Origin: DATAGF01 sp963819845
Lineage (GTDB): Bacteria > Actinomycetota > Thermoleophilia > Miltoncostaeales > Miltoncostaeaceae
Length of the DNA: 64,000 nucleotides
Assembly (NCBI GenBank): GCA_963819845.1
Contig: CAWFXQ010000007.1
Coordinates: forward strand, 62,001-126,000
Direction of reading: 5' to 3'
In this document: one piece after another, positions 17,587-25,760 of the stretch
Layout: the number at the start of each line of letters is the position of its first letter
Position numbering within the stretch: the first letter of the stretch is position 1
Program-made: the position numbers and the translations under genes
The notes under the pieces: generated by a model
Seen by the model: the letters and a program-made list of their open reading frames with translations, nothing else
Databases searched by the model: none
What the model was told of the DNA's origin: nothing

Positions 17587-18498
17587 GTGCCGCGGCGGCC
17601 GAACTTCTTCATCCTGGGCGCTCCCAAGTGCGGGACCACCGCCCTGAGCGAGTACCTGCGGGAGCACCCCCGGGCCTTCGTGTCCCAGCCCAAGGAGCCC
17701 CACTATTTCTGCGGGGACTTCGACTACTACTACGCCCCGGGCGAGCGGAGCGAGGAGCACTACCTCCGCCTCTTCGACGCAGCGACCGACGCGCACCTGG
17801 CGGTCGGGGAGGCCTCGGTCTGGTACCTCTACTCGGCCGACGCGGCCCGCAACATCGCCGCGTTCGACCCGTCCGCGCGGGCGATCGTGATGCTGCGCAA
17901 CCCGGTGGAGCTGGTGCCCTCGCTCCACTCGCAGCTGCTCTACATGCTCGACGAGGACGAGCCCGACGCGGCGCGGGCGTGGGAGCTGCAGGAGGCGCGG
18001 CGCCGGGGGGAGCACCTGCCCGAGCACGCGCGCGTGCCCGAGTTCCTGCAGTACGGGGACGCGGCGCGCCTGGGCTCCCAGCTGCGGCGGGTCTACGAGG
18101 CGCTTCCGCGGGAGCAGGTGCTGGCGATCGTCTTCGACGACCTGCGGGCCGACACCGGGGCGGTGTACCGGCGGACCATCGAGTTCCTGGGCCTGCCCGA
18201 CGACGGGCGGACCCGGTTCCCGCGCGTGAACGAGAACAAGGTCCACCGCGCCGAGGCGGTCGCGCGCTTCACCCAGCGCCCGCCCCGGCCCCTGGTGAGC
18301 GTGGCGCGGGGGGTCAAGCGGGTGACCGGGGTGGAGCGCCTGGGCGTGCTCGACCGGGTCCGCCGCGGCAACCGCCAGGTCGCCCGGCGTCCGGAGACCG
18401 ACCCCGAGCTGGCGGTCGAGCTGCGGGCGTACTTCCGCGACGACGTCGGCGAGCTGGGCGAGCTGATCGGCCGCGACCTGGGCGGCTGGGTGCGCTGA
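17587..18498 (+). CDS. PAPS-dependent sulfotransferase
   Basis: A 303-residue protein of the P-loop sulfotransferase family, which moves sulfate from PAPS to a hydroxyl or amine. The 5'-phosphosulfate loop is FFILGAPKCGTTALSEYL (7-24) and the 3'-phosphate region is IVMLRNPVELVPSLHSQLLYML (about 98-119), with conserved Arg and Ser. A C-terminal R-x-N-E-N-K stretch and basic patch follow. The acceptor is unknown; relatives act on carbohydrates, lipids or glycopeptides. Start GTG fits a leaderless promoter. The gene stands alone between membrane genes and the ALNR-repeat gene. Confidence 0.85.
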   Translation: MPRRPNFFILGAPKCGTTALSEYLREHPRAFVSQPKEPHYFCGDFDYYYAPGERSEEHYLRLFDAATDAHLAVGEASVWYLYSADAARNIAAFDPSARAIVMLRNPVELVPSLHSQLLYMLDEDEPDAARAWELQEARRRGEHLPEHARVPEFLQYGDAARLGSQLRRVYEALPREQVLAIVFDDLRADTGAVYRRTIEFLGLPDDGRTRFPRVNENKVHRAEAVARFTQRPPRPLVSVARGVKRVTGVERLGVLDRVRRGNRQVARRPETDPELAVELRAYFRDDVGELGELIGRDLGGWVR

Positions 18499-18666
18499 GC
18501 CCGCGCCGTCGCGCACGTTTCGAGAAGACGGCCGCCCGGGTGCGGCCTCGCACAGGATGGGGCAGGGCCACGCGAACGCGCTCGTGGCCCACGCCCTGGC
18601 CGCTCGGGCCACGGTGCGGCGGGTCGTCGCCTCGCAGCCCGAGGAGCGCCTTCACCCGGCCGACGG

Positions 18667-18981
18667 CTAGTCTCCCAGCCCGTACGTGCGGTTGAGCGCG
18701 GCGGAGCGCGCGTCCAGGCCGCGCAGCTCGTCGGCCGCCGCCGCGCGCGGCGCGTAGTCGCCCAGCCCGTGCATCCGGTTCAGCGCCTCGCTCCGGGCGA
18801 GCAGCCCCGCCATCCAGGACGGCGCGTCGTCGGGGAGGGCGGCCGATCGAGAGAGAGCGCTCGGCGCGGACGGGACGGCGACGGCGTCCGGCTCGCCGGC
18901 CGTCGCTCCCAGCCCCACCGCCACCGCGACGGCGACGGCCGTCGAACCCAGCATGATCGTGATCCAACGTGGCGTGTCCAT
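18667..18981 (-). CDS. Small exported protein with repeated ARSxALNRxxGLGD motif
   Basis: A 104-residue protein. MDTPRWITIMLGSTAVAVAVAVGLGATAG is a signal peptide or membrane anchor. The mature part has two copies of one motif: LARSEALNRMHGLGDYA (about 65-81) and DARSAALNRTYGLGD at the very C-terminus. The start is supported by GGAGGAGA ending a few bases before the ATG. Function unknown. The repeat could be a binding or sorting element. Confidence 0.6.
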   Translation of the reverse strand: MDTPRWITIMLGSTAVAVAVAVGLGATAGEPDAVAVPSAPSALSRSAALPDDAPSWMAGLLARSEALNRMHGLGDYAPRAAAADELRGLDARSAALNRTYGLGD

Positions 18982-19077
18982 CGTGTCTCCTCCGTTTGCC
19001 GGCGCCGGTGCCGCCGGGTCGTCCGGACCATCCGGCCCGGTGGACAGGAATCGGTCAGACGCGGTATGGAGCCGGTA

Positions 19078-20901
19078 ATGGACGTCGAGATCCTCGGTCC
19101 GATGCAGGTTCGCGACGGCGCCGGCCGCGAGGTGCGGCTGCCCGGCGGGCGGGAGCGGGCGCTGTTCGCGCTGCTGCTGATCAGCCGCGGCGAGGTCGTC
19201 TCGGTTGACCGGATCGTGGACGCGCTCTGGGGCGAGCGCCCGCCGGAGAGCGCGGCGAAGGCGGTGCAGGGGTACGTGTCGCACCTGCGCCGCGCGCTGG
19301 AGGCCGGACCGGGCCGAGGCGCCGGCGGCGCCGTCGTCACCCGCGCCCCCGGCTATCTGCTGCGCGCCGACGCAGTCGCGCTCGACGCGGAGCGCTTCGA
19401 GCGGCTCGCCGCCGAAGGCCGGCGGGCGCTTGAGGACGGGTCGGCCGCGGAGGCGGCCGGCCTGGTGGAGGAGGCGCTCGCGCTCTGGCGCGGCCCCGCC
19501 CTGGCCGAGTTCGCCTTCGACGACTTCGCGCAGGAGGAGGTCCGCCGCCTCGAGGAGCTGCGGCTGGCGGCGACCGAGGACCGCATCGAGGCGCTCCTAC
19601 GCCTCGGTCGGCACGGCGAGCTGGCCGGCGAGCTGGAGGCCCTGGTCGCGGCCCACCCGCTGCGCGAGCGCATGCGCGGCCAGGCGATGCTGGCGCTGTA
19701 CCGCAGCGGCCGCCAGGCGGGCGCGCTGGCGCTCTACCGCGACTGCCGCCGCCTGCTGTCGGACGAGCTTGGGCTGGAGCCGGGCCCCGAGCTCCAGCGC
19801 CTGGAGCGCGCGATCCTGGCCCACGATCCGGCCCTCGAGGCACCGGCGGCCGCTCTGCCGCCCGTCGCCGCCCCTGCCGCTGGCCCGCCGGCGCTCCCGG
19901 CCGCGGCCCCCTCGCGCCGCCGGCGCCTGATCGCGGTCGCCGCGGTCGCGGCGGCCGCCGTCGCGGCCGCGCTGATCGCGATGGTGCTGGCGGGCGGGGG
20001 AGGGCCAGGGGCGGTGGAGGTCGCGGTGCCGTCGGTCGTCGCCGTTGACCCCGCGACGAACCGGTTGGTCGCGTCGGTGGCGGTCGGGTCGCGGCCGGTG
20101 TCTGTCGTCGCGGGCGAGGGGGCGGTGTGGGTCGGCGACGCGCGCGACGGGACCGTGACCCGTATCGACCCGGCCGGCCGCCGCGTGGTCACGACGATCG
20201 GCATCGGCGCCCCGGCTATCGACCTGGCCGCAGGCGAGGGGGCCGTGTGGGTCGCGACCGGCGGCTTCGGCGAGATCGTTCAGATCGACCCGCGGCTCGA
20301 CGCCGCGGTCGACCGGATCGCCCTCGCCGGTCCGGGCGACCCGGTCGTGCCGCCCGCCTCGGCGGTCGGCGTCGGCGGCGGGCTGGTCTGGGCCGGGGCG
20401 TACGACGGCCTGGTGCGCATCGACCCGGGCTCGGCGCGGATCACCGGCCGGGTGGACCTCGGGCGCGCCCCGGCGATCCAGATCGCCGCGCGGGGCGGCG
20501 CGCTGTGGGCGACGACCATCCGGCGCCGCGCCAAGCGGGTGGAGACGAGCTCCGCCCAGGTGACGGCGGAGTTCTACGCGGGCGTCTTCGTCCTCCCCGT
20601 CGCCCTCGACGCGTCGGCGGCCTGGGTGGCGGCCGGCGATGACGGGCTGCTGTGGAAGCTCGATCCGGTCACGGGCGCGCCCCTGCTCACGGTGCGCGCC
20701 GGGCGGGGCGCGAACGCCATCGCTCTCGGCGCCGGCGCCGTCTGGGTGACCTCGTGGCCGGACGAGGCGCTGGTGCGAGTTGACCAGCGGACCGGGGCGG
20801 TGCTGGAGACGATCCCGGTCGGCGGTCCGCCGCAGGACGTCGCGGTGGGCGGCGGGCTCGTCTGGGTCGCCGTCGGGCCTGGGCAGCCCCTCTCCGGTTA
20901 G
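19078..20901 (+). CDS. Membrane-anchored SARP/AfsR-type regulator with C-terminal beta-propeller
   Basis: A 607-residue one-component regulator. Residues 1-95 are an OmpR-type winged helix (MDVEILGPMQVRDG...ALWGERPPESAAKAVQGYVSHLRRALE); about 100-245 are the bacterial transcriptional activator domain (FERLAAEGRRALEDG...YRDCRRLLSDELGLEPGPELQRLERAIL). After a Pro/Ala linker, RRRRLIAVAAVAAAAVAAALIAMVLAGG is one transmembrane helix, and the rest is an extracytoplasmic propeller of YVTN/PQQ-like blades (repeated AVWV near GEGAVWVGD, GEGAVWVATG, GAGAVWVTSW). The layout suggests outside sensing coupled to DNA binding, as in ToxR. GGAG 6 bases before the ATG decides the start; 19066 is the alternative. 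Its stop overlaps that of the convergent BMP lipoprotein gene. Confidence 0.82.
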   Translation: MDVEILGPMQVRDGAGREVRLPGGRERALFALLLISRGEVVSVDRIVDALWGERPPESAAKAVQGYVSHLRRALEAGPGRGAGGAVVTRAPGYLLRADAVALDAERFERLAAEGRRALEDGSAAEAAGLVEEALALWRGPALAEFAFDDFAQEEVRRLEELRLAATEDRIEALLRLGRHGELAGELEALVAAHPLRERMRGQAMLALYRSGRQAGALALYRDCRRLLSDELGLEPGPELQRLERAILAHDPALEAPAAALPPVAAPAAGPPALPAAAPSRRRRLIAVAAVAAAAVAAALIAMVLAGGGGPGAVEVAVPSVVAVDPATNRLVASVAVGSRPVSVVAGEGAVWVGDARDGTVTRIDPAGRRVVTTIGIGAPAIDLAAGEGAVWVATGGFGEIVQIDPRLDAAVDRIALAGPGDPVVPPASAVGVGGGLVWAGAYDGLVRIDPGSARITGRVDLGRAPAIQIAARGGALWATTIRRRAKRVETSSAQVTAEFYAGVFVLPVALDASAAWVAAGDDGLLWKLDPVTGAPLLTVRAGRGANAIALGAGAVWVTSWPDEALVRVDQRTGAVLETIPVGGPPQDVAVGGGLVWVAVGPGQPLSG

Positions 20902-21881
20902 GTCGCCCCCGGGACCTTCACCTCGCCGGCCACGATGCGGCGACGCAGGCGCTCGAGCCCGGCGCGGATCTCCGCCGGCACCCGGGGGCTCACGCGGCCC
21001 AGGCGCGCCCCCCCGGTGCGCAGGGTCAGGGTCCGGGTCCCGCCCCGGGGGAGGGTGCCGTCGCGAACCCCCCGCAGAAGCGCCACGAAACCGGTCTCGT
21101 AGTCCTTGATGACGCTCGTGAGGACGTGGGGGCCGAGGAACGACTGGTCGCTGTTGACGCCGATCCCCCAGATCCCCGCGCGCCGCGCGGCTCGCAGCGT
21201 GCCAAGGCCGCAGAAGCCGGCCACGTTGAACACCGCCCCTGCCCCGCGCGCGATCTGCGCCCGCGCGACGGCTGCGCACTTGGTCGAGTCGGTGAAGTCG
21301 CGCGAGTAGCCGGTCAGGACCGTGATGCCGCGCGACCCGGAGCGCGCGCCGGCCCGGAACCCGACGATGAAGTCATCGACCGGCGGGGCGCTGTAGCCGC
21401 CGACGGCGCCGACGACGTCGGGGCCGGGCCGGCGCCGCTCGAGGCGGGCGGCCAGCCAGCCCGCCAGGTAGGCGGCCTCGTTGGCCCGGTGCTCGATCCC
21501 GACCACGTTACGCGGACCGCCGGGCACGCCGCTGTGCGGAGCGTCGAACACCGCGAAGCGCACGTCGGGGAACCTGGGCGCGACCGTCCCGAGCGCCTCG
21601 CTCCAGCTCGGGTCCACGATGACCAGGTCGTGCCGCCTTTGCGCCAGGAGGGACAGGGTCGCCACGGGATCCTCGCGGACGTCGGGCGACACGATGCGCC
21701 CCTCGACCCCCGTGCGGCGCAGCGCGCGGAGGAAGGGAGGGCAGAGGAACTCGATCTCCGCGCAGGAGGCGGTCACGAAGACGACCCTTGGACGGTCGCC
21801 CCCGCCTGTCTGGCCAGGGGCCGGGGTGGTCCCGCAGGCGAGGGTGAGCGCGACGAGCAGCGCGAGCGATAGCCGCCTCAT
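20898..21881 (-). CDS. BMP-family substrate-binding lipoprotein (PnrA/Med-like)
   Basis: A 327-residue exported lipoprotein: MRRLSLALLVALTLAC with lipid Cys at about 16, then a periplasmic-binding fold of the basic membrane protein family, which binds nucleosides or similar ligands. Visible marks are PRVVFVTASCAEIEFLCPPFLRAL, DLVIVDPSWSEALGTVAPRFPDVRFAVFDAP, NEAAYLAGWLAA, GAVFNVAGFCGLGTLRAAR and GIGVNSDQSF. No ABC permease or ATPase lies nearby. It converges with the SARP-propeller gene and shares stop bases with it, so it may act as the receptor half of a sensing pair rather than as a transporter part. That is inference. Confidence 0.8.
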   Translation of the reverse strand: MRRLSLALLVALTLACGTTPAPGQTGGGDRPRVVFVTASCAEIEFLCPPFLRALRRTGVEGRIVSPDVREDPVATLSLLAQRRHDLVIVDPSWSEALGTVAPRFPDVRFAVFDAPHSGVPGGPRNVVGIEHRANEAAYLAGWLAARLERRRPGPDVVGAVGGYSAPPVDDFIVGFRAGARSGSRGITVLTGYSRDFTDSTKCAAVARAQIARGAGAVFNVAGFCGLGTLRAARRAGIWGIGVNSDQSFLGPHVLTSVIKDYETGFVALLRGVRDGTLPRGGTRTLTLRTGGARLGRVSPRVPAEIRAGLERLRRRIVAGEVKVPGAT

Positions 21882-22041
21882 GGCGTCGCCTGTGAGGGCC
21901 AGCATGTCATCTTTTGCGACGTTGTCACACCGCCACGATCGCGGCCAGCCCCGAGGGTGCGCGTCCGCGTGCGACCGGCGTCGGACTCGGCGGGTGGTAC
22001 GCTCGACGCATCCCGGTGAGCCGCTCGAAGGAGCTCCGCAG

Positions 22042-22326
22042 GTGCCGACCTACATCCTCCTCAGCACGCTGAGCCCGCACGGCGTCGGGACGCTTAAGGC
22101 CAACCCCCAGCGGCTCCTGGAGGTGAACGCCGAGGTCGAGCAGATGGGGGCGAAGGTCGTGGAGCAGTGGGCGGTGCTCGGCCCCTACGACTTCGTGAAC
22201 ATCGTCGAGGCCCCGGACGAGAAGGTCATCGCCCGCGTCTCCGTGGAGCTGGCCGCGCGCGGGACGGCCCACTTCCAGACGCTCACGGCGATCCCCGTCG
22301 ACGAGTTCCTCTCGCTGCTGAAGTGA
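22042..22326 (+). CDS. GYD-domain protein
   Basis: A 94-residue single-domain protein with the GYD-family pattern: PTYILLSTLSPHGVGTLKANPQRLLEVNAEVEQMGAKVVEQWAVLGPYDFVNIVEAPDE and HFQTLTAIPVDEFLSLL. GPYDFV replaces the name-giving G-Y-D. It has a dimeric ferredoxin-like fold; the function is unknown. A TACGCT -10 box lies at 21998 and GAAGGAG 8 bases before the GTG, so this gene has a leader. It overlaps the next small gene by GTGA. Confidence 0.8.
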   Translation: MPTYILLSTLSPHGVGTLKANPQRLLEVNAEVEQMGAKVVEQWAVLGPYDFVNIVEAPDEKVIARVSVELAARGTAHFQTLTAIPVDEFLSLLK

Positions 22327-22550
22327 GCTGGGCGCGCCGGCCCGGGCGCTGGCTGCTGGCGGGCGGCCTCCTGGGGCTCGCCCTCTCCCCCCAGACCCGC
22401 CGGGCGGGGATGGAGCTGCGCGCCCGCGCCGCTCGCCTGAGCCGGGGCTCGACCGACCCGGTCGGCCCGTTCCGCCAGGCGCCCTGCTACGAGCACGACC
22501 GGGCCGAGACCCGCGCCGCCGGCCCGGAGCGCACCGAGGCGGCGCCCTAG
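22323..22550 (+). CDS. Small basic protein (75 aa), unknown
   Basis: This gene is coupled to the GYD gene by a GTGA overlap. The N-terminus has one short hydrophobic segment (WLLAGGLLGLALSP), and the rest is Arg-rich (RRAGMELRARAARLSRGS) with PCYEHDRAETRAAGPE near the end. It could be a membrane-tethered accessory of the GYD protein. No family recognised. Confidence 0.5.
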   Translation: MSWARRPGRWLLAGGLLGLALSPQTRRAGMELRARAARLSRGSTDPVGPFRQAPCYEHDRAETRAAGPERTEAAP

Positions 22551-22551
22551 C

Positions 22552-23253
22552 GTGACCTGGCGCGCGGAGGTGCTGGTCCCCGCGCACCGCATCGTGCTCG
22601 CGCTGTCGGGCGGCGAGGTGCTCGAGCTGCGCGGGTCGAGCACCTTCGGGACCTTCGGCGCCTACCGCGCGCTGCCCGGCGCCGTGCACGGGATGATCGC
22701 CTGGCCGAACACGGTCCTGCTGACCGGGCCGGAGGCCGTGGTCGTCGACCCGGGCTACCAGACGCAGGGCGACATGCTCGCCGCGGCGCTGTCGGCGCGG
22801 GGCCTGGCGCCCGGCGACGTCCGCACGGTGCTGGCGACGCACCTCCACTCGGACCACGTCTCGGCCCTCCCCCAGCTCGGCGAGGTCGAGCTGCACGTGC
22901 ACGAGGCCGAGCTGGAGACGCCCCACGCCCGCGCCGGCCGCGGGTGGCGCGACCGGGCCGCCGAGCGCCCCTTCTCGGGCGCCGCCGGGCAGGTGCTGCC
23001 GGGCATCCGGTGGATCCACACCCCGGGGCACACCGACGGGCACGTCGCGTTCCTGGTCGATACGGGCGACGGCGTTGTGGCGATCGCGGGCGACACGCCC
23101 GGCGCGGACCCGTCCTGGTTCGCCGAGGACCGGCTGCCCGAGGACCACCCCCGGCGCGACGAGCACCTGGCCGCCTTCCGGGCGATCCGGGGGTCCGGGG
23201 CCGTCCGGATGATCCCCGGGCACACGCCGCCGGCGCCGATCGCGCCCGCCTGA
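22552..23253 (+). CDS. MBL-fold metallo-hydrolase
   Basis: A 233-residue metallo-beta-lactamase-fold hydrolase with a complete metal site: THLHSDH (H-x-H-x-D-H, about 101-107), HTPGHTDGH (about 160), AGDT and the final MIPGH. Spacing fits the glyoxalase II/quorum-lactonase-like group that hydrolyses esters, thioesters or lactones. The substrate cannot be inferred. It starts 1 base after the preceding small gene, so GYD, small protein and hydrolase form one operon. Confidence 0.85.
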   Translation: MTWRAEVLVPAHRIVLALSGGEVLELRGSSTFGTFGAYRALPGAVHGMIAWPNTVLLTGPEAVVVDPGYQTQGDMLAAALSARGLAPGDVRTVLATHLHSDHVSALPQLGEVELHVHEAELETPHARAGRGWRDRAAERPFSGAAGQVLPGIRWIHTPGHTDGHVAFLVDTGDGVVAIAGDTPGADPSWFAEDRLPEDHPRRDEHLAAFRAIRGSGAVRMIPGHTPPAPIAPA

Positions 23254-23323
23254 CCGGCAGGGGAGCCCGCGCGGGGCGTCGAACAGGGCACCGTCCGCCG
23301 ACGGCACCGAAGGAGACCCCCAG

Positions 23324-23710
23324 ATGAGATCGATCACCCGCGAGCACAGGATGCTCGGCGCCGCGGGGGCGAACGTCCTCTTCATCATCAGCCTCTTCTT
23401 CCCCTGGTACGGGGTCGCCGACTTCGACTTCAACGGCGAGGACGTCATCCCGTCGTGGTGGCTGATGCTGATCTTCGCCGCCCTCGCGGCGCTGATCCTG
23501 GCCGCCGACGCCTACAACTTCGAGCTGCCCGCCATCGTGCACCCCGGCCTCTGGGCCGCCTACATGACCAGCGTGACCTTCGTCGTCACCCTGATGGTCT
23601 TCCTGGACGGCGATGCCGGCAGCCGCAAGTTCGGGGTATGGCTCGCCCTCATCTTCTCGCTCGCCGCGACCGTGCTCGTGGCCCTGCACGCCCGTGAGGA
23701 GGCGCGTTAG
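23324..23710 (+). CDS. Four-helix membrane protein of unknown function
   Basis: A 128-residue protein with four transmembrane segments: LGAAGANVLFIISLFFPWYGV, SWWLMLIFAALAALILAADAY, LWAAYMTSVTFVVTLMVFLDG and KFGVWLALIFSLAATVLVALHA. AAGGAGA precedes the ATG. The FFPWYGVADF motif is shared in form with the protein at 16806. Function unknown. Confidence 0.65.
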   Translation: MRSITREHRMLGAAGANVLFIISLFFPWYGVADFDFNGEDVIPSWWLMLIFAALAALILAADAYNFELPAIVHPGLWAAYMTSVTFVVTLMVFLDGDAGSRKFGVWLALIFSLAATVLVALHAREEAR

Positions 23711-23745
23711 ACTCGCGCATCGCATCTCAGGGAAGGGAGCGGCCC

Positions 23746-23997
23746 ATGGGATTCACCGACGACGTACGGGACTACGCGAAACGCGCCGGGGACGCGGCCA
23801 AGAAGGGCGTCGATGCTGCGCGCGACAAGGGCCGCGAGCTCACCCTCAAGCGTCGTCAGAACTCCCTCGCCGCCGACCTCGGCCATATCGTCTTCCGCCA
23901 GCGCGAGGGCGAGTCCGGCCTCGACGCCGAGGTTAACCGCCTCGTGTCGGAGATGCGGGGCGTCCGCGCCGAGGCCGAGGCGCTGCACGACGACTGA
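23746..23997 (+). CDS. Small helical protein (83 aa), unknown
   Basis: An 83-residue, highly charged helical protein: MGFTDDVRDYAKRAGDAAKKGVDAARDKGRELTLKRRQNSLAADLGHIVFRQREGE, with no membrane segment. The first 30 residues have the amphipathic repeats of late-embryogenesis or CsbD-like stress proteins, and the second half forms a probable helix hairpin. GGGAAGGGAG precedes the ATG. The name and function are open. Confidence 0.6.
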   Translation: MGFTDDVRDYAKRAGDAAKKGVDAARDKGRELTLKRRQNSLAADLGHIVFRQREGESGLDAEVNRLVSEMRGVRAEAEALHDD

Positions 23998-23999
23998 GC

Positions 24000-25040
24000 G
24001 TCGAGCTGGATGCCCGCCACACGCAGCCGGCGCCCTTTGACGCCACGGTCCCGCGGCGCCGCCTGGGCGGGCTGGAGGTCTCCGCGCTGGGCCTCGGCTG
24101 CATGGGGATGTCCGACGTCTACGGCGCCCGCGACGAGGCCGAGGCCCTGCGCGACCCTCCACCGCGCGCTCGAGCTCGGGGTCACCTTCCTCGACACGGC
24201 CGACATCTACGGGCCCGGCGCCAACGAGGAGCCTGGTCGGCCGGGCCCTCGCCGGGCCGCCGCGACCGGCGTCGTGCTGGCGACCAAGTTCGGCAACGTG
24301 CGCGACGCCGACGGACGCCTACGGCGCGGTCGACGGGCGCGCCCGAGTACGTGCGCGCGGCGTGCGAGGCCTCGCTGCGGCGCCTGGGCGTCGACCACAT
24401 CGACCTCTACTACCTGCACCGCGTCGACCCCGACGTGCCGATCGAGGAGACGCGTCGGCGCGATGGCCGAGCTGGTGGCCGCGGGCAAGGTGCGCCACCT
24501 CGGGCTTCGCGAGGCCGGGCCGACCACGATCCGGCGCGCGCACGCCGTCCACCCGATCGCGGCCCTGCAGAGCGAGTACTCGCTGTGGCACCGCGAGCCC
24601 GAGGACGAGGTGCTGCCGACCGTGCGCGAGCTGGGCATCGGCTTCGTCCCCTACAGCCCGCTCGGCCGCGGCTTCCTCGCCGGCGGGCTCACGTCGGCCC
24701 GACGACCTGGCCGACGACGACTTCCGCCGCGCGCTGCCGCGCTTCCAGGGCGAGAACCTCGACCGCAACCTCGCGCTGGTCGACCGCGTGCGCGAGATCG
24801 CCGCCGCGAGGGGCGCCACGCCCGGCGCAGCTCGCGCTGGCCTGGGTGCTGCGCCAGGGCGACGACGTCGTGCCGATCCCCGGCACCAAGCGCCGGGCCT
24901 ACCTGGAGGACAACGCGGCCGCGGCCGCGGTCGCGCTGGATGCCGGCGACCTCGAGGCCCTGGACGCCGCGTTCCCGCCGGGCGCCGCGGCCGGCGAGCG
25001 CTACCCCGAGTTCCTGGAGCGCCTCATCGACCGCGGCTGA
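24000..25040 (+). CDS. Aldo/keto reductase, multiple frameshifts
   Basis: This reads as one NADPH-dependent aldo/keto reductase of about 340 residues when followed through at least five frame changes. Pieces include LGGLEVSALGLGCMGMSDVYG, TLHRALELGVTFLDTADIYGPG (catalytic Asp and Tyr), VVLATKFGNV (Lys), VDHIDLYYLHRVDP (His), AELVAAGKVRHLGL, LGIGFVPYSPLGRGFLAGG and LRQGDDVVPIPGTKRRAYLEDN, ending FLERLIDRG. All four catalytic residues are there. The breaks (near 24155, 24230, 24320, 24460, 24700 and 24825) are single-base events at simple runs, which points to sequence error. The start is unclear because no ATG or GTG lies in the first frame. Confidence 0.75.
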   Translation, partial: VELDARHTQPAPFDATVPRRRLGGLEVSALGLGCMGMSDVYGARDEAEALRDPPPRARARGHLPRHGRHLRARRQRGAWSAGPSPGRRDRRRAGDQVRQRARRRRTPTARSTGAPEYVRAACEASLRRLGVDHIDLYYLHRVDPDVPIEETRRRDGRAGGRGQGAPPRASRGRADHDPARARRPPDRGPAERVLAVAPRARGRGAADRARAGHRLRPLQPARPRLPRRRAHVGPTTWPTTTSAARCRASRARTSTATSRWSTACARSPPRGAPRPAQLALAWVLRQGDDVVPIPGTKRRAYLEDNAAAAAVALDAGDLEALDAAFPPGAAAGERYPEFLERLIDRG

Positions 25041-25047
25041 CGGCTCG

Positions 25048-25695
25048 TCAGCCCGCCCGGCGGTAGCGGAAGTGGGCCGCGGAGGGCGAGGCGAGCAGCT
25101 CGGTCGGCTGGTAGCGGGCCTGCCAGCCCGTGGGAAGGTCGAAGAGGCGCGCGCCGCCGCCCAGAAGCACCGGCGCGATGTGCACCTCCACGTCGTCGAT
25201 CAGCCCGGCGGCGAGGTACTGGCCGGCGGCCGCCGCGCCGCCCCCCACGACGACGTCCTTCCCGCCGGCGGCGTTGACCGCCCGCTCGAGGGCGGCCTCG
25301 ATGCCGCCGGTCACGAAGTGGAAGGTCGTGCCCCCGGCCATCTCCTGGGGCTCGCGGGGGTGGTGGGTGAGGACGAAGACGGGCGTGTGGAAGGGCGGAT
25401 CGTCGCCCCACCAGCCGTTCCACGGCTCGTCGGCGCTCCACGGCCCCGGCCCGCCGCCGAACATGTTGCGGCCCATCACGGTCGCGCCGACGTTCTCGAT
25501 GGCGCGCGCGGCGACCTCGTCGTTGACGTCCTCCGACCCGCCCGTCATCCCGTGGGCCGCCCGGAAGCTGCGGGTGGCGAAGGCCCAGTCGTGGAGGGCC
25601 TCGCCGCCGACGCCGAGGGGGTCCCGGACGCTCGGGTCCGGCCCGGCGACGTAGCCGTCGAGGGACATCGAGATGCTGAGCCTGAGCCGTGACAT
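25048..25695 (-). CDS. Dihydrofolate reductase-fold (RibD C-terminal-like) protein
   Basis: A 215-residue protein of the RibD C-terminal/DHFR-like family: LRLSISMSLDGYVAGPDPSVRDPLG start, GATVMGRNMFGGGPGPW, FVLTHHPREPQEM, KDVVVGGGAAAAGQYLAAGLIDDVEVHIAPVLLGGGARLFD. These use NADPH to reduce small heterocycles, though most have no known substrate. It is convergent with the aldo/keto reductase, 7 bases apart. A second, more divergent member is at 58011. Confidence 0.85.
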   Translation of the reverse strand: MSRLRLSISMSLDGYVAGPDPSVRDPLGVGGEALHDWAFATRSFRAAHGMTGGSEDVNDEVAARAIENVGATVMGRNMFGGGPGPWSADEPWNGWWGDDPPFHTPVFVLTHHPREPQEMAGGTTFHFVTGGIEAALERAVNAAGGKDVVVGGGAAAAGQYLAAGLIDDVEVHIAPVLLGGGARLFDLPTGWQARYQPTELLASPSAAHFRYRRAG

Positions 25696-25760
25696 GCGGG
25701 CCTCCCCGTCGATTCCTGCCCATCCGACCGCCCGGCGGGCCCGAAGTCATCGCGCCGGCC

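Noticed and set aside
18557..18667. Short open frame MGQGHANALVAHALAARATVRR
   Set aside because: 36-37 codons, Ala/Arg-rich, no ribosome site or -10 box at the right place, and no family. I do not call it a gene.
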